A stretch of DNA of 64,000 nucleotides from Paraburkholderia azotifigens (GCF_007995085.1 NZ_VOQS01000005.1:2294001-2358000); one strand, 5' to 3'. Positions 27,310 through 38,294 are shown, numbered from the stretch's first letter. The notes: generated by a model from the letters alone, not told the origin. Translations and numbers: made by a program.

Positions 27310-28638
27310 ATGAATACCCTCGACGTGACTTCGCTGATCGAACGGCAAAAGCTGCGTGGCTTCTCACTACGCCTGATTGCATGGTGTTTTCTGATCGTGC
27401 TGATCGACGGTTACGATCAGGTCGCGGCTGCCTACGCGGCGCCCACGCTGATACGCGCGTGGCACGTGGACGCCGCGAGGTTCGGCCACGTGTTCGGCGT
27501 TGGGCTGTTCGGCGTGCTGGTCGGGTCGTTGCTGCTCGGTTTCATCGGCGATCGTGCCGGGCGGCGGATCACGATCATTTACGGCTCGCTCTGGTTCGGC
27601 ATCCTGACGTACGCATGCAGCTACGCCGCGACGCTCGATCAGCTGACCGTGCTGCGCTTCTTCGCGGGCATCGGCATGGGCGGCGTCGTGCCGAACACGG
27701 TCGCGCTCGTGTCGGAGTACGCACCGAAGGCGCGCCGCGCCACGTGGATCACGTTGATGTTCTCTGGTTTTTCGATCGGCGCGGGCGGCGGCGGCGCGAT
27801 TGCGTCGTGGCTGCTGCCGCGCTTCGGGTGGCCGGTGCTGTTCGAGGTCGGCGGAATTGCGGCTGTAGCCGTCGCGCTCGCATCGTTCCGTCTGTTGCCC
27901 GAGTCGATTCGCTTTTTGATACTCAATGGACGTCCTGCGCGCGACGTTTCGCGCATCGTGCGTCAGATCGGCCGTGGCGTCGACGATAGCGACGCCAGCG
28001 TCCGCTATGTGATCGACGACGAGAAACGCGTTCGCGCGACGCCGCTCGCGTTGTTCGGCGACGGTCTCGCTCGCGTGACGCCTTTGCTGTGGCTGCTGTT
28101 CGTGCTGAATTCACTCGCGCTGCATTTTCTGCAGAACTGGCTGCCCATTCTCTTCAGCATGAGCGCGTTGCCTGCCGCGCAGGCGGCCAAAGCCGCGATG
28201 ATGTTTCCCGTCGGCGGGACGGTTGGCGCGCTGGCGCTGAGTCGCTGTGTGGATCGTTACGGCATCGCTGTGATCCTGCTGCTGGCGATGCTCGGCCTGC
28301 CCGTGTGCATCGCGCTCGGCATGCCGATGCCCGCGCTCTGGCTGTACGGCGCGGCATTCATGAGCGGCGTGTGCGTGATCGGTTGCCAGTTCGCACTGTA
28401 TGCCGTGGCGGGGATGCTCTATCCGACGATGCTGCGTTCAGCGGGCGTCGGTTCTGCGATCGGCGTGGGCAAGCTGGGATCGGTGGCCGGGTCGGTGCTC
28501 GGCGGTGTTCTGCTGTCGATGCATCTGCCCATCGACCGGCTTTTCATGAACGTGTCGGGCGTGTTCGTGTTCATCGCGTTGCTGTCGGTGTGGCTGGGCT
28601 GGAACCGCCGGCGCGAAGCAAGCCAGTCGATCGCGTAA
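27310..28638 (+). CDS. MFS transporter, AAHS type, paralogue of the preceding gene
   Basis: The 442-residue transporter shares DGYDQVAAAYAAPTL, GFIGDRAGRR and APKARRATWITLMFSGFSIGAG with the gene before it, so the pair arose by duplication. Substitutions are spread along the sequence, suggesting a different but related substrate (substrate versus intermediate, or two isomers). The chemoreceptor starts 21 bp downstream, indicating co-transcription. Confidence 0.87.
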   Translation: MNTLDVTSLIERQKLRGFSLRLIAWCFLIVLIDGYDQVAAAYAAPTLIRAWHVDAARFGHVFGVGLFGVLVGSLLLGFIGDRAGRRITIIYGSLWFGILTYACSYAATLDQLTVLRFFAGIGMGGVVPNTVALVSEYAPKARRATWITLMFSGFSIGAGGGGAIASWLLPRFGWPVLFEVGGIAAVAVALASFRLLPESIRFLILNGRPARDVSRIVRQIGRGVDDSDASVRYVIDDEKRVRATPLALFGDGLARVTPLLWLLFVLNSLALHFLQNWLPILFSMSALPAAQAAKAAMMFPVGGTVGALALSRCVDRYGIAVILLLAMLGLPVCIALGMPMPALWLYGAAFMSGVCVIGCQFALYAVAGMLYPTMLRSAGVGSAIGVGKLGSVAGSVLGGVLLSMHLPIDRLFMNVSGVFVFIALLSVWLGWNRRREASQSIA

Positions 28639-28659
28639 ACGCACAAGAGGTTTCGTACG

Positions 28660-30255
28660 ATGCTTTCCCTTTCCACTTACCCCGCTGCGGGCGCGCCGGC
28701 GCCAGGCAAGACCATGTCGCTGCAGCAGCGCATCGCGTTGACGATGGCGTTGCTCGCCGCGCTGATGACGGGCATCGGCGTGCTAGGCCTGTCGGGTGCG
28801 TGGCGCGCGAACCGCGCGAATCGCGACACATACGAGAACAAGCTGACGGCGGCCGTCCATATCGGCAACGCGGAGCTGCTGATCGCGCGCACGCGGCTCG
28901 TGCTCGGCGGCGCGATGGCGCAGACGGACCCCGCGCGGGCGCAGGAACAGATCCGTCATGCCGACAACTTCTTCGCGCAGTCCGACATGGAGTGGCACGG
29001 CTTCGTGACGGGCGCGCATGAAGCCGGCGAAGCCGCGCTGATCGACGCGGCAGGACAGCGCCGCGACGCAATGCGCGCCGGCATGCGCGCATTCGTCGAC
29101 GCATTGAGAGCGGGCGACCGGTCGAGCGCCGAGCGCATCGGCACGTCGCAGTTGAGCACGCTGTTCAACGACATGAGCGCCGCGAACGACATGCTGAAAC
29201 GCGCGCTCTACGCAAACGCGAAGCGCAGCTACGACGACGCGGAGCGCTACTTCCACCTTTTCGTCGCGGCGTCGGCGGCGATGATCGTGTTCGGCATCGC
29301 GGCCGCGGGATTCAGCTGGTTCTCGCTGCGCCGCGCGATCATGGCGCCGCTCAGCGATGCGCTGACACACTTCGACGCGATCGCGGCAGGCGATCTGGAC
29401 CGCACGATTCCGCAGCATCGCGCCGACGAAATGGGACGCCTGCTCGACGGCCTGCGGCAGATGCAGACGCGGCTTGCGCGAACGGTCACGGCTGTACGCG
29501 ACAGTTGCGAATCGATCGGGACGGCTGTCGGCGAGATCGCGGCGGGCACGCTCGATCTGTCGTCGCGCACGGAGGAGCAGGCGGCATCGCTCGAGCAGAC
29601 GGCGGCCAGCATGAGCGGATTGACTGACACCGTGCGCCAGAACGCCGTGCGCGCGCACGACGCATACGCGATCGCCGACGAAGTCGCGACGGCCGCGAAC
29701 GAAGGCAACGGCGCCGTCGATCAGGTCAGCAACACGATGGCACGCATTCAAGCCAGCTCGCGCAGGATCGCGGACATCACGGGGATCATCGAGGGCATCG
29801 CGTTCCAGACCAATATCCTTGCCTTGAACGCGGCCGTCGAAGCGGCGCGGGCAGGCGTGCACGGGCGCGGCTTTGCAGTCGTCGCGACGGAAGTGCGTGC
29901 GCTCGCGCAGCATGCGTCGACGGCTGCGAAGGAGATCGGCGTGCTGGTGGCGGATTCCGTCGGCGCGGCCGACGATGGCGCCACGCTCGTCGCGGCGGCC
30001 GAACAGTCGATTCGCGCCGTGCTCGACGGCGCCGGGCGCTTCCGGGAAATGATGAGCGGCATCGCCGCCGACGCCGAAGAACAGCGCACGGGCATCGAAC
30101 AGGTCGATGCCGCGCTGGGCATGATGGACTCGATCACGCAGCAGAACGCGGCGCTCGTCGAGCAGGCGAGTGCGGCCGCGCAACTGCTCGACGAGCAGTC
30201 GCGCGATCTCACGCGTCAGATAGCCGTGTTTCGCGTGGGCGACGTCGATTCCTGA
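28660..30255 (+). CDS. Methyl-accepting chemotaxis protein
   Basis: The 531-residue chemoreceptor has TM1 (about residues 23-44), a periplasmic four-helix-type sensor, TM2 (about 190-212), HAMP, and a signalling domain with the conserved tip GIIEGIAFQTNILALNAAVEAARAG. It follows the two AAHS transporters by 21 bp and so probably senses the compound they import, as PcaY- and NahY-type receptors do beside their catabolic genes. There is no C-terminal CheR-binding pentapeptide. Confidence 0.9.
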   Translation: MLSLSTYPAAGAPAPGKTMSLQQRIALTMALLAALMTGIGVLGLSGAWRANRANRDTYENKLTAAVHIGNAELLIARTRLVLGGAMAQTDPARAQEQIRHADNFFAQSDMEWHGFVTGAHEAGEAALIDAAGQRRDAMRAGMRAFVDALRAGDRSSAERIGTSQLSTLFNDMSAANDMLKRALYANAKRSYDDAERYFHLFVAASAAMIVFGIAAAGFSWFSLRRAIMAPLSDALTHFDAIAAGDLDRTIPQHRADEMGRLLDGLRQMQTRLARTVTAVRDSCESIGTAVGEIAAGTLDLSSRTEEQAASLEQTAASMSGLTDTVRQNAVRAHDAYAIADEVATAANEGNGAVDQVSNTMARIQASSRRIADITGIIEGIAFQTNILALNAAVEAARAGVHGRGFAVVATEVRALAQHASTAAKEIGVLVADSVGAADDGATLVAAAEQSIRAVLDGAGRFREMMSGIAADAEEQRTGIEQVDAALGMMDSITQQNAALVEQASAAAQLLDEQSRDLTRQIAVFRVGDVDS

Positions 30256-30261
30256 GCGGCC

Positions 30262-31659
<1,398 letters not shown>

Positions 31660-31667
31660 CTAATATC

Positions 31668-32525
31668 TTGAGTCTGTCGCTCGAAATCGATCTGTTGCGC
31701 TCGTTTGCCGTGATCGCCGAGGTGCGGGCGCTCAGCCGCGCGGCGAGCCGTGTCGGTCGGACACAGTCGGCGCTGAGCCAGCAGATGAAGCGGCTCGAGG
31801 AAATCGTCGATCAACCGCTGTTTCAGCGCACGGGGCGCGGCGTCGTGCTGACCAATCCGGGCGAGCGTCTGCTGATCCACGCGCAACGCATTCTGCGGCT
31901 GCACGACGAGGCAATGGCCGATCTGTGCGGCACGGGGCTGTCGGGCAGCATCCGTTTCGGCTGTCCGGACGACTACGCCGCCGCGTTCCTGCCGCCCTTG
32001 CTCCGGCAGTTCTCGAGCCAGCATCCGCATGCGCTCGTCGAAGTGGTGTGCGGGCCGACGCCGCGGCTGCTCGAACGGCTGAAAAAAGGCGCCGTGGATC
32101 TCGCGATGATTTCATTGCCCGAAGGCACGCCGGGCGACGACATCATCCGGCGCGAGCAGCTGGTGTGGATCGGCTATCCCGGACTGGATTCGGCGCATTT
32201 CGATCCGTTGCCGCTGGCGCTCTCCGACCCCGACACGCTCGATCACATCGCCGCCTGCGATGCGCTCCAGCGTGCCGGCCGGGCTTACCGTATCGCGTAT
32301 GCGAGCAGCAGTCTGTCGGGGCTCACGGCGCTGGTGCGTTCGGGGCAAGCGTTCGCGGTGATGACGCAAACGGCTGTGCCGCCCGATCTGTCGGTGCTCG
32401 GTGCCGATCACGCGCTGCCGCCGCTGCCCGCCGTGGGCGTGTCGCTGAAATTCGCGCGGGCGCGTCCGTCGCTGCTGACGTCGGCGTTTGCCGGGCACAT
32501 CAGGGCCATGCTTCCGCTGTTGTGA
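31668..32525 (+). CDS. dgdR: LysR-type regulator of dialkylglycine decarboxylase
   Basis: The 285-residue LysR protein (HTH: FAVIAEVRALSRAASRVGRTQSALSQQMKRLE) is encoded divergently from dgdA, matching the known dgdR-dgdA arrangement in Burkholderia. The start is TTG 31668, supported by gaagagga about 9 nt upstream. It is expected to repress dgdA until 2-methylalanine or a similar amino acid is present (known for B. cepacia, inferred here). Confidence 0.9.
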   Translation: MSLSLEIDLLRSFAVIAEVRALSRAASRVGRTQSALSQQMKRLEEIVDQPLFQRTGRGVVLTNPGERLLIHAQRILRLHDEAMADLCGTGLSGSIRFGCPDDYAAAFLPPLLRQFSSQHPHALVEVVCGPTPRLLERLKKGAVDLAMISLPEGTPGDDIIRREQLVWIGYPGLDSAHFDPLPLALSDPDTLDHIAACDALQRAGRAYRIAYASSSLSGLTALVRSGQAFAVMTQTAVPPDLSVLGADHALPPLPAVGVSLKFARARPSLLTSAFAGHIRAMLPLL

Positions 32526-32582
32526 GCATGTGTGCGGTACGTTGGGCCTACACTACGCGAACACCGCCCGCTTCCCGAACTC

Positions 32583-33119
32583 ATGCGCTCTCGCGAACCT
32601 CTCGACGCCATACCATCGTCAGCCGGATCGGCGGGCGCCGCATTGCAGGATCCGGCACTGCTGCGCCGTCTGCTGCGCGCCAAAGACGGGATGGACGCCA
32701 CCTCGTACGAGGCCTGGCCCGTCGAGCGGCTGGCGGCCGTCAGCGGCGTGTCCAAAGCCCATTTCGCACGCTCCTTCAAGCAGGCGTTCGGCGTGCCGCC
32801 GCACCGATACCTGCTGACGCGGCGGATCGAACAGGCCACCACACTGCTGCGCGACACGGACCTGAGTATCACGGATATCGCCTTCGCCACGGGCTGGGAG
32901 AGTCTTGGCACCTTCGGGCGCACGTTCCACGACGTGACGGGCCGCAGCCCCAGCGCGATGCGCGTCGAGGCGCGGGCCAACGGACAGCAGCTGGCGCTCG
33001 TGCCCTCGTGCGTGCTGAAGGCCGCGCAGCGGCCGGACCTCACGACCGCAGTTTTGGAGAAGCGCCGGCGCAAGTCCAAAGGTACATTGCGGCCATCAAT
33101 CGAGGAGGAGGTGTCGTGA
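32583..33119 (+). CDS. AraC-family regulator, short form
   Basis: The 178-residue protein consists almost entirely of two AraC HTH motifs (VERLAAVSGVSKAHFARSFKQAFGVPPHRYL and LSITDIAFATGWESLGTFGRTFHDVTGRSP); it has no sensory N-terminal domain. The start ATG 32583 is preferred to one 17 codons upstream. Its stop overlaps the VOC gene start by one base, so the pair is translated together. This regulator-plus-VOC pairing is common in proteobacteria, where the target is usually the VOC gene itself. Confidence 0.85.
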   Translation: MRSREPLDAIPSSAGSAGAALQDPALLRRLLRAKDGMDATSYEAWPVERLAAVSGVSKAHFARSFKQAFGVPPHRYLLTRRIEQATTLLRDTDLSITDIAFATGWESLGTFGRTFHDVTGRSPSAMRVEARANGQQLALVPSCVLKAAQRPDLTTAVLEKRRRKSKGTLRPSIEEEVS

Positions 33120-33526
33120 TGACTCAAGGTATCAACGTGGTGGGCCTGTACGTCGACGATCAGGATGAGGCGCTTGCGTTCTACGTCGACAAGCTCGGAT
33201 TTCGCGTTCACACGGACGTGCGCAATGGCGCGTATCGCTGGCTCACGGTCCAGCACCCGGAACAGCCTTCGTTCCAGCTCGGCCTGTTCACGCCTGGGCC
33301 GCCCGTTCACGACGAAGCCACCGCGCAAACCTTGCGTGCGATGGTGGCGAAAGGGGCCATGCCGCCGCTCGTTCTTGCCGTCGCCGACTGCCGCGCGAGC
33401 TATGCGCGGCTCAAAGCGAATGGCGTGGAATTCACGCAGGAGCCGGTCGATCGATTCGGCAGCGTCGATGCGGGTTTTCGCGATCCCGCCGGCAACGGAT
33501 GGAAGATGATTCAGGCGCCTGCATAG
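33119..33526 (+). CDS. VOC-family protein (glyoxalase/bleomycin resistance-like)
   Basis: The 135-residue protein reads INVVGLYVDDQDEALAFYVDKLGFRVHTDVR at its start and DPAGNGWKMIQAPA at its end, a glyoxalase-like fold. The usual first metal His is replaced by Val/Gly (NVVGLYV) and the last Glu by Lys (WKMI), so catalysis by a metal is unlikely; a binding or antibiotic-sequestering role is possible. A gaggagg site 9 nt upstream supports start ATG 33119. The long frame running in from 31925 is a shadow. Confidence 0.82.
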   Translation: MTQGINVVGLYVDDQDEALAFYVDKLGFRVHTDVRNGAYRWLTVQHPEQPSFQLGLFTPGPPVHDEATAQTLRAMVAKGAMPPLVLAVADCRASYARLKANGVEFTQEPVDRFGSVDAGFRDPAGNGWKMIQAPA

Positions 33527-33554
33527 ACGCGCTTCATCGTTGTTGGCTCCGCAC

Positions 33555-35738
33555 TCACGCGCCGATGAGCGGTTCGAGTTCCTCGGCATCGAAAGGCTTC
33601 GAGAAAATCGGCACGCCTGTATGACGGGCTCTTTCCAGTTCGTCGGCATAGCCGGTCATCAACGCCAGCCGCTGCTGCGGGCGGTGAGTCTGGAGCCACT
33701 CCGCGAGGTCGATGCCGCTCATCTTTCCGGGCATCTGTACGTCGGACAGCACCAGCATGAATGCCTGGCCTTCCTGCAGGGCGATCAGGGCGTCGTCGGC
33801 GCTCGGGAGATGCGTGACGTCGTGACCCATCAGTTGCAGCACCGCGGACAGGCTGGCCGCGACCTCGTCGTTGTCTTCTATCAGCAGGACAGGTTGGCTT
33901 GCCGTTTCCGACGATGCCGCCGGCAGGTTCTCAACCGGTTCGGCGACGGGCACGGACTCGACGCGGAGGCTGCTGCGGGGAAGATACAGACGCACAGTCG
34001 TGCCGACTCCCGGTTCGCTCGTGAGTTTCGCGGTGCCTCCGCTCATTTCGCATACCGCCAGGACCTGGACGAGTCCGAGACCGGGATGCGCGGTTCCGCC
34101 CTTGGTGGTGAAAAGCGGTTCGAATGCCTTGGCCGCGACATCGCGGGTCATGCCTTCGCCATCGTCTGAAACGGACAACAGCACATAGTCGCCCGCGGGC
34201 ACGCCCACGACGTGCGATGCGACCTGGATATTCTGCGCACGGATGGCGAACTTGCCTCCGCGGTGAATTGCGTCGCGCGCGTTGAGCGCGAGATTGACGA
34301 TGGCCAGTTCCAGTTCGGCCGTATCGCTGCGCACAGGCCAGACGTCTGGCGCGACGTCGATGCTTGCGCAGACCGGGTCGCCCACGGTGGCTTGCACGAC
34401 CTGCATCATCCCGGGAAGGAAATGCGTCAGGTCGACCTGCGTCAGCTTCAAGGGCTGCTTTCTCGCCGAGCCCATCAGGGTCCGGACCAGGCTTTCGACC
34501 GTGCCCGTTGCACGCTCGATGGCGGCGATCTCGGCGCGGGTGTTGCCGTGTTCCTTGGCCTTGGCAATGGCCACATTCGACTTGACCACCATCAGGTAGT
34601 TATTGAAGTCGTGCGCGACGCTCGCCACGAGGTTGCCCAATGCGCTCGCGCGCTGCAGATGCCGCGCCGATTCCTCGGCGTCCAGACGTCTGCCTGCTTC
34701 GCCGCGCCATTGCTCCCACGCGCGCTCTTCGGTCGACAACTGCTTCAGCGAAAAGCCGATGAGCAGCCAGATGATGAGGCAGGGCAGACCCGTCAGCGTG
34801 CAGATCAGAATGAAATGATGCAGCCAGACGGCGTAAAGCTGAGCGACCTGAAAGCCACCCGCCACGTACAGGCCATAGCTGCCGACCCTGCGATAAGTCA
34901 CCACGCGCTTTTGTCCGTCTGCAAAAGTCGACGATACGAGATGGCCCACCGATTCGTTGCGGGAAAACGCCTGCGCGAACAGATTGGCTTCCTGTGCCGC
35001 TGTGCCTGGCGAATCATCGGGAAAGCTCGTCAGCAACGAGCCGTCGCTGCGATAGAGTCCGACGAACGTCGCGGCGTGCGCGTCGATGAGCTTCTGATAG
35101 AAGCTCGAAAAATAAGCGCGGCGAAGCGCGACTGACACGACGCCGAGAAACCGGTCATCCGCCACAATGCGCGCGTCCGTGACGTTGAATACGCTCGCTT
35201 TCGAGACACTGGCCTGCATCGGCAGCGACACGTACGGCTCGGGCTGATAGTGCCGCGCGTTGATGAAATCGTCCCGGCTCTGGATGTTGACCACAGGGGC
35301 CGGGAAAAAACGGCTGGTGACCAGCAATTGTCCTGACGCACCGAACGCCGAAATCGCGGCGACCTGCGGAAAGGCGCCCGCAATCCGGTTGAATCGTTGA
35401 TGCAGCGCGGACTCGTCGTGTGCAATCTGCGCATCCGTCATGTTGCCGAGCAGTTCTTCTACACGCGATACGAGTTCCGCGTTCAGATCCATCACTTTGA
35501 GCGCCTGTTCTTCGGCGACCCGGCTCATCCGTTCGGTCGCTTCGACTGCATCGTTGTAGCGCTGTGCGTAGTTGTAATAGCCGTATCCGGCGAGACAGCC
35601 GATAGGAACAATCACCGTCACGGCCAGCATGAAAAGCAGAACTTTTCGGGTACGAGCGAAATTCCGCGATGGCAATGCGTGTCCCGGCTCGGTCGTATGG
35701 ACGGAACTCGCGCCACGAGGTTGAATCGGTTCACTCAT
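33555..35738 (-). CDS. Hybrid sensor histidine kinase/response regulator
   Basis: The 727-residue protein has TM1 (about residues 31-52), a large extracytoplasmic sensor of the Cache type, TM2 (about 305-330), a HisKA box VAHDFNNYLMVV, HATPase (NLALNARDAIHRG, SDDGEGM, GLGLVQVLAVCEMSGG) and a C-terminal receiver (LLIEDNDEV, phospho-Asp in LVLSDVQMPG, Lys in FSKPF). It has no DNA-binding output, so a further partner is needed. No phosphotransfer protein or DNA-binding regulator is adjacent. Confidence 0.9.
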   Translation of the reverse strand: MSEPIQPRGASSVHTTEPGHALPSRNFARTRKVLLFMLAVTVIVPIGCLAGYGYYNYAQRYNDAVEATERMSRVAEEQALKVMDLNAELVSRVEELLGNMTDAQIAHDESALHQRFNRIAGAFPQVAAISAFGASGQLLVTSRFFPAPVVNIQSRDDFINARHYQPEPYVSLPMQASVSKASVFNVTDARIVADDRFLGVVSVALRRAYFSSFYQKLIDAHAATFVGLYRSDGSLLTSFPDDSPGTAAQEANLFAQAFSRNESVGHLVSSTFADGQKRVVTYRRVGSYGLYVAGGFQVAQLYAVWLHHFILICTLTGLPCLIIWLLIGFSLKQLSTEERAWEQWRGEAGRRLDAEESARHLQRASALGNLVASVAHDFNNYLMVVKSNVAIAKAKEHGNTRAEIAAIERATGTVESLVRTLMGSARKQPLKLTQVDLTHFLPGMMQVVQATVGDPVCASIDVAPDVWPVRSDTAELELAIVNLALNARDAIHRGGKFAIRAQNIQVASHVVGVPAGDYVLLSVSDDGEGMTRDVAAKAFEPLFTTKGGTAHPGLGLVQVLAVCEMSGGTAKLTSEPGVGTTVRLYLPRSSLRVESVPVAEPVENLPAASSETASQPVLLIEDNDEVAASLSAVLQLMGHDVTHLPSADDALIALQEGQAFMLVLSDVQMPGKMSGIDLAEWLQTHRPQQRLALMTGYADELERARHTGVPIFSKPFDAEELEPLIGA

Positions 35739-35903
35739 CGTATGACAAGGCGTTATGCGGCTGGCATGGAATCAAGGCCATCACTGCCGAATACAGCACG
35801 TTTCGTACCGCTTTTGCCGACCGATGCCGTGTGCGGGCGCCGCTGATGCTTCCGTTCGCAACCGTCGATAGTGGGCGGGTTCGACGCGAACGCGACTCCA
35901 GCA

Positions 35904-36389
35904 TCAGTCGATTTCAACCTCGGCTTCGCATTCCACGGGTGCGTCGAGCGGCAGCACCATGCCGACCGCCGAGCGCGCATGGGTGCCAATGTCCCGTCCG
36001 TACAATTCAAGGATCAGATCTGAGAAGCCATTTGCGACGCCCGGCGTCTGATTGAATCCTGGCGCGACGTTGATCATCGCGAAGACGCGCAGCCACGCCT
36101 TGACGCGATCGAGATCGCCGAGCGCCCTTTTCAGGCTCGCCAGGTGCGCGAGCGCCACGAGCCGGGCGGCGGCGTAGCCCTCGTCAGCCGATACCTCTGC
36201 GCCGACCTTGCCGAGCGGCCGCGCGATGGTTCCGTCCGCGTTCAGTGGTATGTGACCCGACACGAACGCGCGGTTTCCGCTGACACGCACCCATGCAAAA
36301 GGCAGCGCCATTGACGCGTTTGCGGGTAGCTGCAACGGTTGCGGCAATACCAGCCCCATGTCCGCCAGCTTTGCTTCGATCCTTGCCAT
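35904..36389 (-). CDS. RidA/YjgF-family protein
   Basis: The 161-residue protein has the YjgF/chorismate-mutase-like trimer fold with VRVSGNRAFVSGHIPLNADG and RSAVGMVLPLDAPVECEAEVEID. The catalytic Arg of RidA deaminases is at the expected place (ARSAVG). It may hydrolyse reactive enamines or belong to the wider substrate-specific group. It is divergent from an MFS exporter across 170-190 bp and separate from the kinase gene. Confidence 0.87.
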   Translation of the reverse strand: MARIEAKLADMGLVLPQPLQLPANASMALPFAWVRVSGNRAFVSGHIPLNADGTIARPLGKVGAEVSADEGYAAARLVALAHLASLKRALGDLDRVKAWLRVFAMINVAPGFNQTPGVANGFSDLILELYGRDIGTHARSAVGMVLPLDAPVECEAEVEID

Positions 36390-36580
36390 CGCCGCCTCCT
36401 GCTGTCATGCGAAAAAGCTAGACCGTGAAGCGCGATCCCGCAAGTTTCGACGACGCGTATCACGCGTTGCTGGAGACTTACAGGCATCAATGTTGCTGTG
36501 TGCAATCCGCGTGCTGCACGAGCACTTGACAGAAGTTCGAAGCCCGAAGCCCGAAGTAAATGCACACGGAGCCCTCACGC

Positions 36581-37879
36581 ATGGCCGCAGAGGTTGCCGC
36601 GCCAGACAAGGAAGCCTCGGAACCGTCGCCGCGATCGGCGTCTCGTCGCAGTCTGCGAAGTCTCGATGGCCTGAACTTCCTGATGGCCGACGTGCGCGAC
36701 GGCCTCGGGCCGTTTCTGTCGGTGTTCCTGAAGAGCAGCCAGCACTGGGACTCGGGCAGCATCGGCATCGTGATGGCGGCGAGCGGTCTGGCTGCTGCAG
36801 TCTTTCAGATTCCAGCAGGCATGCTCGTCGATTCCGTGCACGCGAAGCGTCTTCTGGTCGCGCTTTCGGGTCTCCTCGTCGCTGCCGCGTGCATGGTGAT
36901 CGCCTGGTTTCCGCGCCTGGCCGCCGTGTTCGGCGCGCAGATCGTGCTCGGCGCGGCGTCGGCGATCATTCCGCCGTCTCTCGCGGCGCTCAGTCTCGGT
37001 ATCGTCGGACACCGGCTGATGCCGGCGCGCATCGCGCGTAACGAGAGCTTCAATCACGCGGGCAACTTTACGGCGGCGGTGCTGGCGGGCGGACTCGGGC
37101 AGTTCGTTGGCGTGCATTGGCTTTTCTATCTCGTGTGCGGCTTTGCCATGGCAAGCGCGCTCGTCGTGCTGCTGATCGATCCGCGTGCCGTCGACCACGA
37201 ACTTGCGCGCGGCGGCGAAACGCTGCGCACCGCTAGCGGCGCGCACCGTCCCGTGCCGCTAGCGGAACTCTGGCGCGATCGCCGGCTGCGCGTTTTCCTG
37301 ATGACTGTCGTGCTGTTTCACTTCGGCAATGCGGCGATGCTGCCACTCGCCGGGCAGTTGATCGCGCAGACGCATCCCGGCATGGACGTGATCGCGTTGA
37401 GTGCCTGCGTGATCGCCGCGCAACTCGTGATGATGGCCGTCGCAGCCGTCGTTGGACGTGCGATGAAAGCGGGTGTCGGACGAAAGACCATCTTCCTCGT
37501 CGCGCTCGCGATCCTGCCTGTGCGCGGCCTCTTGTTCTGTCTGACGACGAATCCGTATGGGATCGTCGGGATTCAGCTGCTCGACGGCGTCGCGGCGGGC
37601 ATCTTCGGCGTGGTGGCCGTCGTCATCACGTCCGATCTGATGCGTGGCACGGGGCGCTTCAATGTCGCGCAAGGGTTGATGGCGCTTTGCGTCGGCATCG
37701 GCGCGGCGTTGAGCAATGTGATGGGCGGACTCGTCGCCGCCCGTTTCGGCTTCGTCGCGGCGTATCTGAGCCTCTCGGCGATTGCGGTGCTTGCGTTTGC
37801 GCCGTTTGCCTGCTGCATGTCCGAGACTGGACGCGAAGACACGATTTCGACGGATGCGCTTGCTAATGATGCCGGTTAG
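36581..37879 (+). CDS. MFS transporter
   Basis: The 432-residue, 12-TM transporter starts with a charged tail and then FLMADVRDGLGPFLSVFLKSSQHW, a pattern seen in a Burkholderiaceae MFS subgroup with the loop QIPAGMLVDSVHAKR. The substrate is unknown. The start at 36581 has GGAG at the right distance; ATG 36560 would add seven residues. It is divergent from the RidA gene. Confidence 0.85.
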   Translation: MAAEVAAPDKEASEPSPRSASRRSLRSLDGLNFLMADVRDGLGPFLSVFLKSSQHWDSGSIGIVMAASGLAAAVFQIPAGMLVDSVHAKRLLVALSGLLVAAACMVIAWFPRLAAVFGAQIVLGAASAIIPPSLAALSLGIVGHRLMPARIARNESFNHAGNFTAAVLAGGLGQFVGVHWLFYLVCGFAMASALVVLLIDPRAVDHELARGGETLRTASGAHRPVPLAELWRDRRLRVFLMTVVLFHFGNAAMLPLAGQLIAQTHPGMDVIALSACVIAAQLVMMAVAAVVGRAMKAGVGRKTIFLVALAILPVRGLLFCLTTNPYGIVGIQLLDGVAAGIFGVVAVVITSDLMRGTGRFNVAQGLMALCVGIGAALSNVMGGLVAARFGFVAAYLSLSAIAVLAFAPFACCMSETGREDTISTDALANDAG

Positions 37880-37975
37880 CGTTGCTCAAGCCGAGCTTGC
37901 GCAGGACTGCAACTGCGAGCTTTTATGAGCAGTGCAAATTGAAATTCAGAGCCGGCAGAGCGGACAGAGCACTAC

Positions 37976-38263
37976 TCAATGCATCCGTGCGATCGCGCCG
38001 TTCGTCGCAAGAGATTTGGCGGCGAGGATGCCGCGAATCGTCGCGAGCGCCTGTTCGCCTGTCGCGGTGGGTGCCGGACGGCTCACGGAAGCCACGAAGT
38101 CAGGTGGCCGCACACCGATCTGCCGGCAAACGGACGACAGGAACGGCTTGCCACCGGCGCACCGTTTGACGGCGGCAGCAATGGTCGCGTCACCGACGTG
38201 CTTGCGAAGCCATTCCAACGTTCGACGATCCTTCTCGTTGTACACCCTGACCAGATGCTCCAT
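37976..38263 (-). CDS. Small basic protein, LexA-controlled, function unknown
   Basis: The 95-residue protein begins MEHLVRVYNEKDRRTLEWL and contains KHVGDATIAAAVKRCAGGKPFLSSVCRQIGV, a helix-rich segment that could form a helix-turn-helix-like unit. There is no signal peptide or membrane segment. The start at 38263 is fixed by ggaggcgac; the longer ORF to 38386 would read through the operators. A -35 (TTGCCC) and -10 (TATATT) pair with a 17-bp spacer lies under two overlapping LexA boxes, so it should be strongly SOS-induced. I do not recognise the family. Confidence 0.75.
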   Translation of the reverse strand: MEHLVRVYNEKDRRTLEWLRKHVGDATIAAAVKRCAGGKPFLSSVCRQIGVRPPDFVASVSRPAPTATGEQALATIRGILAAKSLATNGAIARMH

Positions 38264-38274
38264 GTCGCCTCCGA

Positions 38275-38294
38275 TACTGTATGCAAACACAGTA
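38275..38294. promoter_or_regulatory. LexA (SOS) box 2, TACTGT-N8-ACAGTA
   Basis: This perfect inverted repeat has the consensus outer arms CTGT-N8-ACAG extended by TA on each side. It covers the predicted transcription start and leader of the small gene at 37976-38263 and shares two bases with box 1. Confidence 0.85.

Noticed and set aside
31925..33526. 533-residue frame ending in the small VOC protein
   Set aside because: Only the last 135 residues have homology; upstream it shadows dgdR and the AraC gene.
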